A stretch of 64,000 nucleotides of DNA from Cordilura impudica (Eukaryota > Arthropoda > Insecta > Diptera > Scathophagidae): positions 305,325,429-305,389,428 of the forward strand of contig OY821518.1 of NCBI GenBank assembly GCA_963682025.1. The letters run 5' to 3'. This document shows, piece by piece, positions 11,457 through 21,699 of this stretch. The translations under genes and the position numbers were made by a program. The notes under the pieces are model-generated. The model was given only the letters and a program-made list of their open reading frames with translations, did not search any database and had not been told where the DNA came from. Every line of letters starts with the position of its first letter. The stretch's first letter is position 1.

Positions 11457-11975
11457 TATATCTCAAATTAGTAACAACTAATCCAGTTAATAAAGGCCAC
11501 ATATAAAGCAAGCATTGTTCTAAACTCTAATTAGTTCTTCTAATGCCATCGACCAAAAAATTAAAATGTTAAATCTACAGCCTCTTTAAATAACAGAAGA
11601 TATTATGGAGAAAAATCTATGGATACATTCTGAAGTTGTTACCAATTACATTGTTTACGAAAGCGTATTTCAAAATATTTTTCAATCAGTCATAGGAGGG
11701 TGTTAATAAGACTTGTGAATTTCGGAAAATGTTTAGATCTGGCCCCTCTACGAGACTTGTCAATAGTATCGACCTAAAAGTGGCCCAAAATTGGACGTCC
11801 AGAATATGTTTCGTCAAAAGCTGCAACTGTGGCCACGTGCCAGAAATCACTTTCAAATGTTAGTGCTTTGTATTGGTCCTTCGAATAAAATTTTTTTTTA
11901 TTAAAATTTAATTGTTTGTGTTATATTTTACAACTTCAAGTTCTATCGGGCATAAAAAATACCCTTTATAAAATA
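11457..11975. other. Intervening AT-rich sequence
   Basis: No coding or element end is recognised between the short Helitron and the next Helitron terminus. The minor open frames have no recognised likeness. Confidence 0.4.
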
Positions 11976-12260
11976 CTAGCTGACCCGGCACACGTTGTCC
12001 TGCCTAAAATAATTATTTTATCTCCATATTTGTTTTGATATGTATTTCAATTTCGGAAGGATTTTTTTAATAAAACTGAAATGAGACACAGTTTTAAACA
12101 GAATGGTATCATGGGATAAAAGAATCAGCATGTCTACTCATAGTAATAACAGATGGCTTCACACAAATTTGCTAAGTTTTCCCTGTCATCGTACTCGAGA
12201 TAAATAATATTTCCCATTTAATATATGGTGGGTTCACCATCATGTTTCGAAAGTTCATAC
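11976..12260 (-). mobile_element. Helitron 3' end fragment
   Basis: On the minus strand the terminus reads GTGTGCCGGGTCAGCTAG with T after CTAG (11975 is A on the plus strand), the standard insect Helitron 3' end with a GGCA/TGCC stem just upstream. Internal text at 12130-12230 (TACTCATAGTAATAACAGATGG, CTCGAGATAAATAATATTT) is a diverged unit of the same satellite found in the short Helitrons. The 5' end is not identified, so the upper boundary is approximate. Confidence 0.65.
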
Positions 12261-12561
12261 AAACCAAACTTGAGTAAAATGTGTTATACTTGTAAGTCAG
12301 ATGAATTTAAGTTAATATCGGGAAGCTGCTTTATATGGGAACTGTGACTTAAATTAGTCCTATACGGACAGACAAATTGCGATCACAATATTTTTAAATA
12401 AAATAATATTGTTTGTGAAAAATAAACTTGCCGGATCATGATACTTATGAACTGAAATAATAATAAATTGTTTTACAGACGGATCGAAACTACTAGTAAT
12501 ATAGATCAAAACTATTATGAAATATCGATGAATTACAAATATTATAAGAAAATAATATCCA

Positions 12562-13872
12562 ATAAAATTGGATAAAGATGGAGAGGCTTTTGCGCAATTA
12601 CGGCTGATTTTCCCACAAATTACGTTGGCTAAGATCAAAGAGGGAATCTTTGCTGGTCCCGAGATAAAGACGCTTTTAAAGGACGAAATATTTCCTACAC
12701 TTTTATCGTCCATCGAAGCAGCAGCTTGGAACTCAGTCAAGCTTGTCGTAGAAAATTTTTTGGGTAACCGAAAAAGCTCGAATTTCAAGCAAATAGTTGA
12801 GGATCTAATTAAGAATTATGCGGCTATGGGTATGTTTTATTTCTTATACAAAGGGTGCCTACATTGGATTCCTTGAATTTTTATACCCTATACCACTATG
12901 TGGTTTGGGTATAATGACTAATCACTATCTGATTCGATTTAACGATGTCCGTCCGTCCGTCTGTGTGTCCATGTAAAGCTTGTAATCAAACCGCAGGTCG
13001 TAAATATGAATATATTTTGATGAAATTTGGTATTTAATATTTAATCAGCCATGGAATAAACGCTATTGAAATTGGTGAGAATCGGTCCATGTTCAGACCT
13101 AGCCCCCATACAAATGACCCCAATGAAATCGACATATATTGCCATAAGATCCAAATTATCATACAAATCTTAGTCAACTTGGGTTTGTATGTATATATTA
13201 CATCCATTAATCAGTAGCCCAAAAATGATCCCCATTGGACAACTCTTAGTCATAGGCCCCATATAGAGATGCTTCCCGATCTTCACTTAAATCTATCAAA
13301 AAAGAAAAATATTGCACTGATTCTTCTCAAATTTTGTTTCTATATATATTTTTGCAAAACACAAGAGACTTTGCCAAATCTGGTCAGGATCGGTCCATTT
13401 TTGGGCCTAGTCCCCATATAGATATAGCATCCGATATGAACTTTTTCATATCTGCAGACGAAAAAATTAATAAAAATCCCACTCAAATTTGGTTTATGCT
13501 TATTTTCTATATCCAGTTAGTTGGGCCTGAGAGGTAGGATCTCTAGACGCATGGTATAGGGTATTGTATAGTCGGTCTAGACCGACTATAATTTTCTTAC
13601 TTGTTTATTTTATATTTTTGGATAGGAATACAAATGTCATTGAAAATCCATTTTCTCCATTCGCATTTGGTTTTTTTTCCTGAAAACCTAGGAGACGTTA
13701 GCGATGAGCACGGCGAGGATTCCATCAGCAATTAAATGAAATGGAACGACGGTATCACGGCTTTTATGACACGGAAATGATGGGTGACTACGTGTGGTCC
13801 CTTATATGGCAGACTGAAAGTGATGAATATAAAAAACAAAGGAAAAGCCAGCAATTCTTTCGGTTGCCGTAA
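12562..13872 (+). pseudogene. Unnamed arthropod repeat-associated protein, two exons around a HINE-bearing intron
   Basis: The first exon (12562-12829) reads LDKDGEAFAQLRLIFPQ, AKIKEGIFAGPEIK, AAWNSVKLVVENFLGN and ends AAMG. The next bases are GTATGT, a canonical donor. The sequence resumes at 13626, after GGATAG, with IQMSLKIHFLHSHL, FFPENLGDVSDEHGE and, after a small deletion near 13707, FHQQLNEMERRYHGFYDTEM and DYVWSLIWQ, ending at a TAA at 13872. Joining at GT/AG restores the glycine codon and the phase. I know these motifs from an abundant, function-unknown protein family scattered through arthropod genomes. The copy at 35067-36890 shows the same motifs without this intron. The N-terminal half is missing here. 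Removing HINE copy C leaves an intron of about 74 bases, normal for flies. Non-functional because of the frameshift and truncation. Confidence 0.75.
12882..13603 (+). mobile_element. HINE copy C, inside an intron
   Basis: A complete copy: TATACCCTATACCAC start, short (GTCC) run near 12947-12962, second motif GGTATAGGGTAT near 13551, perfect AGTCGGTCTAGACCGACT palindrome at 13570-13587, and TTTTCTTACTTG end. It is slightly shorter than most because about 60 bases near the 5' side (after GGTATAATGACTAATCACTA) are missing. It sits wholly between the donor at 12830 and the acceptor at 13625 of the surrounding relic gene. Confidence 0.9.
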
Positions 13873-13890
13873 AATGCAAAACTCCTACAT

Positions 13891-15327
13891 TAGGGTGGCC
13901 CTCAATAAAAAAAAGTGTTCAAACTGTCGGTCTCACCCCCTAGAAATATGCGAATAGCAAAAAAACTGAGAAATACAAAGTTTTGGGCCAATCAAAAAAC
14001 GTTTAGTCGTGGCGCAAAGCAATTGAAAATTTCAAGTGTGTTTATATGGGGAAAATATGACTTTTTTTTTCAGATTTTACGAAAATTTTGTTCTATAGTT
14101 TAATTTTTCCGACAAGCTGTTACATAATTCGGGATCAGTATTAAATTAGCCTTTCAAAAGGCTATAATACTTCAAAATCGTATGAAACCTCGCCAAGAAA
14201 TAGCAAATGCCCCAGACCACTTTTGTGCCAAAAACAACTATGTCATGAAATTTGATGGCATTTTTTTCAACTTTGAGAAATTAACTAAAGCCATCATTCT
14301 TTTTTGGTCTCTTTGCTTATAAGTACTCAGATATGAAGCATTGTTTCATTACCACGTTGTTAACCTATTGCGCATTGAGACCGAAAATTGGAAATTATTT
14401 TGATAAAATTTTTAAAACTCCTTTTTCAAGTTTGAAAAAATTTTCTTAAAAAAAATTTAAAAAACAGAATGTATCACTTTAAGGTTTTATTAAATAGATG
14501 TTGCAGATTAACTGTGTGAATTTTTAAGTAAATCCCTCTACCAGAATTTTTTGTTTGGGGTCATATGTGACCCCAATTCCAAAGGGGTTAATTGAGTCAT
14601 ATTATTTTTTTCCGAAACCCTTGGCTATTAAGATAAAACATAATATTTAAAAGTAGAAAAGTGATGAATTTTTGATACAAAGTATTTAGAAAGAGTACAT
14701 TTACAGAATATTTCACAAAAATCCAATTTTTCTCGAAATCCGCGAAAATAAAATCCTTGTCAAAAAAGTTCTGGCAGAGGGATTTACTTAAAAAATCACA
14801 CAGTTAATCCGCAACATGTATTTAACAAAACCTTTAAATAATAGATTCATTTTTTTAAATTTTGTTTAAGAAAATTTTTTCAAACTTGAAAAAGGAGTTT
14901 TAAAAATTTATTAAAAAATTTCCAATTTTCGGCCTCAATGCGCAATAGGTTAACAACGTGGTAATAAAACAATACTTCATTTCTGAATACATATAAGTAT
15001 ATAGACCAAAAAGAATGATGGCTTTAATCAATTCATCGCAATTGAAAAAAATGCCATAAAATTTCATGACCTATTTTTTTTTGGCACAAAAGTGGTCTGG
15101 GGCATTTGCTATTTCTTGGCGAGGTTTTATTCGATTTTGAAGTTCTATAGTCTTTTGAAGGGATAAGTTAATACTGATCATGAATTATATAACAGCTTGT
15201 CGGAAAAATTAAACTATAGAACGAAATTTTCGTAAAATCAGTTTTTTTGCTATTCGCATATTTCTAAGGGGTGAGACCGACAGTTTGAACACTTTTTTTC
15301 CCCTCCATATAACGAAGGGCCACCCTA
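13891..15327. mobile_element. hAT-like foldback element with ~600-bp arms
   Basis: The left arm 13891-14552 and the right arm 14760-15327 are reverse complements along nearly their whole length, meeting in a 207-base centre. The ends read TAGGGTGGCCCT and its complement, fitting the YARNG terminal consensus of hAT elements. The flanking octamers TCCTACAT and ACCCACAT resemble an 8-bp duplication with two mismatches. The centre holds the perfect palindrome GGGGTCATATGTGACCCC at 14557-14574. There is no transposase, so it is non-autonomous. Related arm fragments occur at 60993-61461 and 63551-63985. The superfamily call is inference from termini and duplication length. Confidence 0.75.
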
Positions 15328-16011
15328 ACCCACATATGTCATTAAATCAGCTTTGTATTTGAAAAGTCATTAAGTACACACACTAAAAATAAAACAAAAT
15401 TTTCGCTTTTAAATTGCGAATTTGAAAACTCTGAAAATTTTCTCCTTGTGCTCATATTTATGGTAAGAAGTCTAAAAAACTGAAAATCGTTAAAAAGCGA
15501 AATTTTAGTCTTTTACAAAAAAATGTATAACTTCTTAAAGTGTCCATGGATTTTTGTGATTCGGGGCTTGTTTTCTTTGGAAAAGGGTTAGCTATTTGTA
15601 AAAGATATCAAATTGGGGTGGACATTTTTTTTTCTATTTTTCCTACGACTATATATAAATTTTTCACGCCAATTTTTACAGAAAAACGACGTTTTTAAAA
15701 TATATATATCGCTGACATCAAAACTATTTTGCCAATTTGAAAATTTTCAGGAAAAGGTTTGTAGAAGGTTTAATTATCTTCAATTTGTGTGAATACTTAT
15801 GAAGATCGGTCAAGGGACACCCAAGATATACCCAATTTTGTAGGTGCACCTCCAAAAATTTGAAAATAAAATTTCAAAAATTTTTATCTCAAAAACTTCT
15901 CCATAGAATAATTTTTAAAATTCATATTCGTGTTAAGGAGGTCAAAATCCATGGGAAAAGTGATTCCAGGTCCCAAAGGCATAAAATTGTTGACTGGTGT
16001 AGTAAATAACT
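15328..16011. other. Noncoding, repeat-like stretch
   Basis: No open frame of note. The text (AAAACTCTGAAAATTTTC, CCCAAGATATACCCAA, GAGGTCAAAATCCATGGG) looks like interspersed repeat interior, but no ends or second copy are found in the window. Confidence 0.35.
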
Positions 16012-16335
16012 TGCAGATTCCAGCGCTCGATATTCGACTGCAATTTCAGGCAGCTTTTTTTTTTGCAACTTAGCCAATTCACAAACCATCACTTTAATGG
16101 TTTATTATTGTGAATGAAAATAACAAACTCATTAACAAATTTAATAAAACAGACATAGCATATGTATAATTTTATGTATGTGGTAGTAGCAATTTTAAAT
16201 GCAATTTACTCAAAATAAAGGAAAAAATTTAAAAATCTGTAAATCTGCAAAACGGGTAAATACTTTTCAAATAATATACGTTTGGTCAAAATCCGGATAA
16301 AACGGTAGAACAAAACATCGGCCATATAGATAATC
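16012..16335 (+). mobile_element. MITE family B, copy 2
   Basis: It runs from GATTCCAGCGCTCGATATTCG (palindrome with one change) through TGCAATTTACTCAAAATAAAGG and AAATCTGTAAATCTGCAAAA to GGTAGAACAAAACATCGGCC. The last bases before the expected GCGATTTCTT-type end are diverged. Confidence 0.7.
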
Positions 16336-16914
16336 ATACGACCTGAATATGTTATGTTATTCAAAAAATTTATTAAAAAATGGGGAAATTACTAATGTTT
16401 TTAAGATTTCAGTCAATAAAATTAGTTCAACTTGATTTTCTGAAGGTATTGGCTGAAGAATGAAATAAGAAATCATCAATTGTTCTTGATTTATATCTAC
16501 AAAACTAAACAAATAAACATCAATGTACGGAACAATTATAAAAGATCACAGCAAAAGCGTGACCTGAGCAAGCCAAACCCTTTAGAGGTTTTACTATATT
16601 GGACTAGTACTTTCACACTGTCCTGGTATTTCTTATAACTGTTACACTGTGTAATGAGCAAATGTCATAGGTTATCTATTAGTGTACTTAATTTAAATTT
16701 TTTATAAACTTCCATAAACAATCCACTGTGAAATAAGTTGTGTTTTTCAAAAAATCAGGAAAGATAAAATCATTCATACAAATATGAAAGACTACAGTTG
16801 TACAATTGAACAGTAATTATAAAAGTATGCCGCAATCCACCTGCTTTCTTCATTTACATTGTTAAATAGTAATTAATATTTTCTTTCATCACCAGTGAGT
16901 TAAATTTATAAAAA

Positions 16915-17060
16915 CTATTGTAGCCCAGCACTCGAAATTCGAGTGCAAATTCCAGGAAATATTATTTTTTCTTCCAATGTTTTTTTAATCTATATATGTA
17001 AAAAATTTATGAATATCTAAATGAGCCTAAAGGTATGTTAATCAATTTTAGCAATTCGCA
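16915..17060 (+). mobile_element. MITE family B, copy 3 (partial)
   Basis: It begins GCCCAGCACTCGAAATTCGAG and keeps CCAGGAAATATTATTTTTTC, then loses similarity. GCCTAAAGGTATGTTAATCA near 17029 recurs at the start of the family B copies near 6650 and 43460, so the copy is partly retained. Confidence 0.6.
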
Positions 17061-17879
17061 ATTCAACACGAGCGCGGGTTTAACGAATTATTATAAATAT
17101 TTAATTTTATTTAATTTAATATATTTTTAAGACAGATTAAACATAAATTTTATCATTCTCAGCTTCTCCTCCATATGAACTATAACTATGCCAATTTTCA
17201 CACTCCTCCGTTCCCCGCATATTGTTTAAGAAGGGAACTAAAAACTTACCTTCACGTATTAATAATATATATTTATAAACATATAGAATAAAGTCGAAAA
17301 GTAAAATTAATATTAATTTTTTTTCATTATTATTCAGTGGTTGAGTGTAATTTAATTAATTACTGCCAAATCTCTTAGTGAGTACTCTTTCGTAAAGTAA
17401 TGAAACCTTTAAGACACAAATGTAAATTCAATGTTTAGTTTTTCCTTGTTTTGTATGATTTTTGATGATAACATGTCAAGGATAATTGATAAAGCAACGA
17501 ATGCTAAATGTAATTTTAGAAAATGTACGGAAACCCCATACTTCCCACGAGAGACAGTAGTAAAGAATTCGGTTTTAAATTAAGACAAAGACAAATGCTT
17601 TCTAATTCTAGTGAGATCGGCGCCTTTCTGTTAGTTCTTTTAAAGACAAAAATATATGAGTGAAAGGCTCAAAAGCATTGACTTTTGCATTCCTATCACA
17701 TATATTTATATAAAGTAAACAAACAGCTTTGAATATCACTGACATTTTCTATTTTCAGAGTTAAGTTTTTTGTATGTATGCAATTTAATCAAGAAAAAAT
17801 TTTTGAAAAAATTCACGGTATATGTGTTTCGTTCCTTGTGTGAAAAGCAAAAGGTATTTAATACCTGACTCCTCTTTTT
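17061..17879. other. AT-rich stretch, no gene seen
   Basis: No element ends or coding similarity recognised. Confidence 0.4.
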
Positions 17880-18658
17880 TATACCCTATACCACTATGTG
17901 GTTTGGGTATAATGACTTTGTGCTGCTGTTTGTAACAACCAAAAATATTTGACCTAGACCCATCTTTAATTATACCGATCGAATCAGAATCACTTTCTGA
18001 GTTGATTTAACAATGTCCGTCCGTCCGTCCGTCCGTCTGTGTGTCCATGTAAACCTTGTAATCAAACTGCAGGTCGCAAATATGAATATATTTTGATGAA
18101 ATTTGGTATATAAGCTTTAATCGGCCATGGCATAGACGCTATTGAAAGTGGTGAGAATCGGTCCATGTTCAGACCTAGCCCCCATACAAATTACCCATAT
18201 GAAATCGACATAAATTGCCATAAGATCCAAATTGTCATATAGATCTTACTCAAATTGGGTTTGTATGCGTTCATTACTTCCATTAATGAGTAGTCCAAAA
18301 ATGATCCCTTTGACCCCATATAGAGCTGCTTCCCGATCTTCACTTAAATCTATTAAAAAACAAAAATATTGCACTGATTCTTCTCAAATTTTGTTTGTAT
18401 ATATTTTTGCAAAATACAAGAGACTTTACCAAACATGATCAGGATCAGTCCATTTTTGTACCTAGTCCCTATATAGATATAGCATCCGATACTAACTTTT
18501 TCATATCTGCAACCAAAAAAATTAATAAAAATCCCACTCAAATTTGGTTTTTGCTTATTTTCTATGACCAGTTAGTTGGGCCTAAGAGATAGGGTTTCTA
18601 AACGCATGGTATAGGGTATCGTATAGTCGGTCTAGACCGACTATTATTTTTTTACTTG
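17880..18658 (+). mobile_element. HINE copy D, near full length
   Basis: Complete order of parts: TATACCCTATACCAC, GTAACAACCAAAAATATTTGACC, (GTCC)4-5 at 18014-18032, AATATATTTTGATGAAATTTGG, second motif GGTATAGGGTATCGTATAG, perfect palindrome at 18626-18643, and TTTTTTTACTTG. It is flanked by T runs on both sides, with no clear duplication. Confidence 0.92.
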
Positions 18659-19191
18659 TTATCATTATTATTGAGGTGTTATTTACAACAAACATTTCTT
18701 TTCAGTACATATTTAGTTCCTTTGTCGTCTCTTTACTTGGTTTTTCGAAATTGTAATGAATTCAGTTTCATAGTAACTAAAAAACAAATTCAATTCAACT
18801 TAAATTAAACCAAAAATGTAACAACTCTGTTAACTGGCGAAAATAATTAAAAGTATACTAAGTATCTATTTCCATCAATGCATCTTTGTATATCTCTCTC
18901 ACACTCTCCTGATTACTGTGTTCATCATCAGCGTAGCTAGTTAGCAATTCCCAATAGTCATGAAAATTTGTGGAATTTACTAGAAAATCAAAACAAAAAA
19001 AGAACGGATTGAGTACGTTCCATTTCAATTTTAACTCAATACAAGAACAAAGTAAAGAAAAACTAAAATTTAATTTTACTTACAAAAAGAAGAAGATATT
19101 AATCTTCAACAAGTTTTGAGCTGTTTTTGTTGTATTTGTTGCATCAATCTAATAAAATTACAAACCAAAAACCAACTATACATAAAAAAAA
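18659..19191. other. AT-rich spacer between two HINEs
   Basis: Nothing recognisable. The spacer lies between HINE copies D and E, which are in opposite orientation with their hairpin ends facing each other. Confidence 0.45.
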
Positions 19192-19986
19192 CAAGTAAGA
19201 AAATTATAGTCGGTCTAGACCGACTATACGATACCCTATACCATGCGTTTAGAAACCCTATCTCTTAGGCCCAACTAACTGGACATTGAAAATAAGCAAA
19301 AAAACAAATTTGAGTGGGATTTTTATTAATTTTTTTGGCTGCAGATATGAAAAAGTTCATATCGGATGCTATATCTATAAAGAGACTAGGTCCAAAAATG
19401 GACCGATCCTGATCATGTTTGGTAAAGTCTCTTGTATTTTGCAAAAATATGTACAAACAAAATTTGAGAAGAATCAGTGCAATATTTTTGTTTTTTTTTA
19501 ATAGATTTAACTGAAGATCGGGAAGCAGCTCTATATGGGGTCAAAGGGATCATTTTTGGACTGCTCATTACTGGATGTAATGAACGCATACAAACCCAAT
19601 TTGAGTAAGATCTATATGACAATTTGGATCTTATGCCAATTTATGTCGATTTCATATGGGTAATTTGTATGGGGGCTAGGTCTGAACATGGACTGATTCT
19701 CACCAATTTCAATAGCGTTCATCCCATGGCCGATAAAAGCTTATATACCAAATTTCATCAAAATATATTCATATTTGCGACCTGCAGTTTGATTACAAGC
19801 TTTACATGGACACACAGACGGACGGACGGACGGACGGACGGACGGACGGATATTGTTAAATCAACTCAGAAAGTGATTCCGATTCGATCGGTATAATTAA
19901 AGATGGGTCTAGGTCAAATATTTTTGGTTGTTACAAACAGCAGCACAAAGTCATTATACCCAAACCACATAGTGGTATAGGGTATA
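19192..19986 (-). mobile_element. HINE copy E, near full length
   Basis: Read on the minus strand it has every family landmark, including the perfect palindrome (19209-19226), the inverted 12-bp motif at both ends and one of the longest GTCC runs (GGAC repeated about eight times, 19819-19850). It is very similar to copy D, 530 bases away. The two could form a large stem, since they are inverted. Confidence 0.92.
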
Positions 19987-21117
19987 ATAAAAATGCACAA
20001 AATTCAATATAAACTTTCACTTTAAGCTTAAAAAAAACAAACTAATGCCACTAACAGTACCACGAAATGCCAGTTAGTGAAAAAGAATATAGTTTTTAAA
20101 TAACTTTTTGAAATCATTGACTAATTCGTTAACCTAAATTTCATCCTGAGACATATATGTCTGATATGTGAATTATTTTTATTACCCCAAATAAGAGAAA
20201 CAAATTAATCTTCAGGAAAAAACATATTTTTAATTAAGTATATGTGTCTGTTTAATAACTTATAAATTCCATCATACGGGAACCACGGTATAAGTGTATT
20301 TTAGATATATTAAATGAGATAATTAAATTAATTTAATTTCAAAGTAATTTACATAAACAAATAGAGTATGTTCTTTTTCATTAGCACTGCTTTTACAAAT
20401 GCTCATATTGCATTACATTTATTTGTTATTGATTCTTGAGAAATTTCCTTTATCTCATTTTGATGCGTTGCGTTTTTTAAAAAATTAGATTACAAATTAA
20501 AATACACTAAAACTTTGAATGGGATCTATATAGCCCCGGATTTTAAGATTCGTAAGTTTGTTTGAAGGATGGAACGAAGGTTAAATTATGCAATAAAATG
20601 AGTAGTTTGCTAATTATGTCAACTAGAACTATAAAAGACGTATCTTCAGATATTTTTTTAATCATAAATTAAATGCAAAAAAAATATTATCTAGGATTTT
20701 TTGTAATTTAAATAAACAATTAAAATATCAATATTGACAAGAAAGAGTGTTATATTTATGTGTGCCGAAAATTCCGTTCCCTTCACCCGTGGTCTTAACA
20801 CCACATTTTAAGCAAGATTGTTAGCACTAAAAGACAAAAAAGGCTAGATATTAAACTCTAATGGCTAGATTTTTAAAAACAAATTTAAAATTAATAAGAT
20901 AATTAACAGAAATTATAAACATTTTCGAGCTTTTCTAATTAAAGGCATTTTTTCTTGTTGTTGTTTTTTAACATGGATAACAAGCAACAGCAAACATGTG
21001 TATGGATCACTGAGATATATCTATATGCACATGTTCTGCTACGTATAAACATTTTTCAATATTTTGAGTATTTTATATGAAATTTTATCAAATTATAAAT
21101 TTTTTATTAGAGTAAGT
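19987..21117. other. AT-rich stretch, no gene seen
   Basis: No element ends or coding similarity recognised. Confidence 0.4.
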
Positions 21118-21340
21118 TTCTAATTGGTATAGAGGCTCCAACTTCAACTCCCATCTACAGCAGTATCTGACTAACACTTGAAGCCTAAGTAGTGCGACCC
21201 AATCAAACTATTGCGGACATTAAAATGTTTTCAACAGACAGACAGACAGATAGAGAGACGGACATCGCTTTCTCGTCTTTGAATTCTCCCTTCATAAGGA
21301 TCAATAATATATAAAGTTTATGGAGTCTCCGATATTTATT
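21118..21340 (-). repeat. Diverged mini-me-like element with (GACA/GACG) run
   Basis: GACAGACAGACAGATAGAGAGACGGACATCG at 21238-21267 is followed by TCATAAGGATCAATAATATATAAAGTTTATGGAGTCTCCGA. This wording (satellite run, then GATCAAnAATATATA...TTTATnGnGTC) is the one I know from Drosophila mini-me/DINE-type repeats. It is clearly different from the HINE family here. Ends not defined. Confidence 0.45.
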
Positions 21341-21699
21341 TCGATAATTTACAAACGATATATACGCTCTGCACAGTAATGTGGTGGGTAGAAAGATTTA
21401 TTTCCAAAACTAAATTTAATATAAAAATTTAAACTTATTAGCCTATAACTTTAACCTCTTGAAGCCATTGGCCATGTATATATATGTATGCTAGCTGGAC
21501 TCGGCAAACGTTGTTTTGCCCTCAATGAAATTCTTATTTTATTTTAGTTATACCTATATAAAATAACGTTTTTGCATTTGTTAATATTAATTGAAAACTG
21601 TTAAAGAAAAACCATGTTTTATTTATGAAAATGAAAATAAATATTTATTGTAACATACATATGTATTAGAATGACCAGTATATATCTATTATTGTAATT

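Noticed and set aside
12360..12788. 142-residue frame on the minus strand
   Set aside because: Antisense of the real exon text of the unnamed protein relic on the plus strand.
13570..13587. GC-rich perfect palindrome followed by T run, like an intrinsic terminator
   Set aside because: It is the terminal stem-loop of a eukaryotic mobile element repeated in 17 copies, not a bacterial terminator.
19806..19850. Regularly repeated GGAC units resembling a repeat-spacer array
   Set aside because: A four-base microsatellite inside a HINE; no spacers, so not CRISPR-like.
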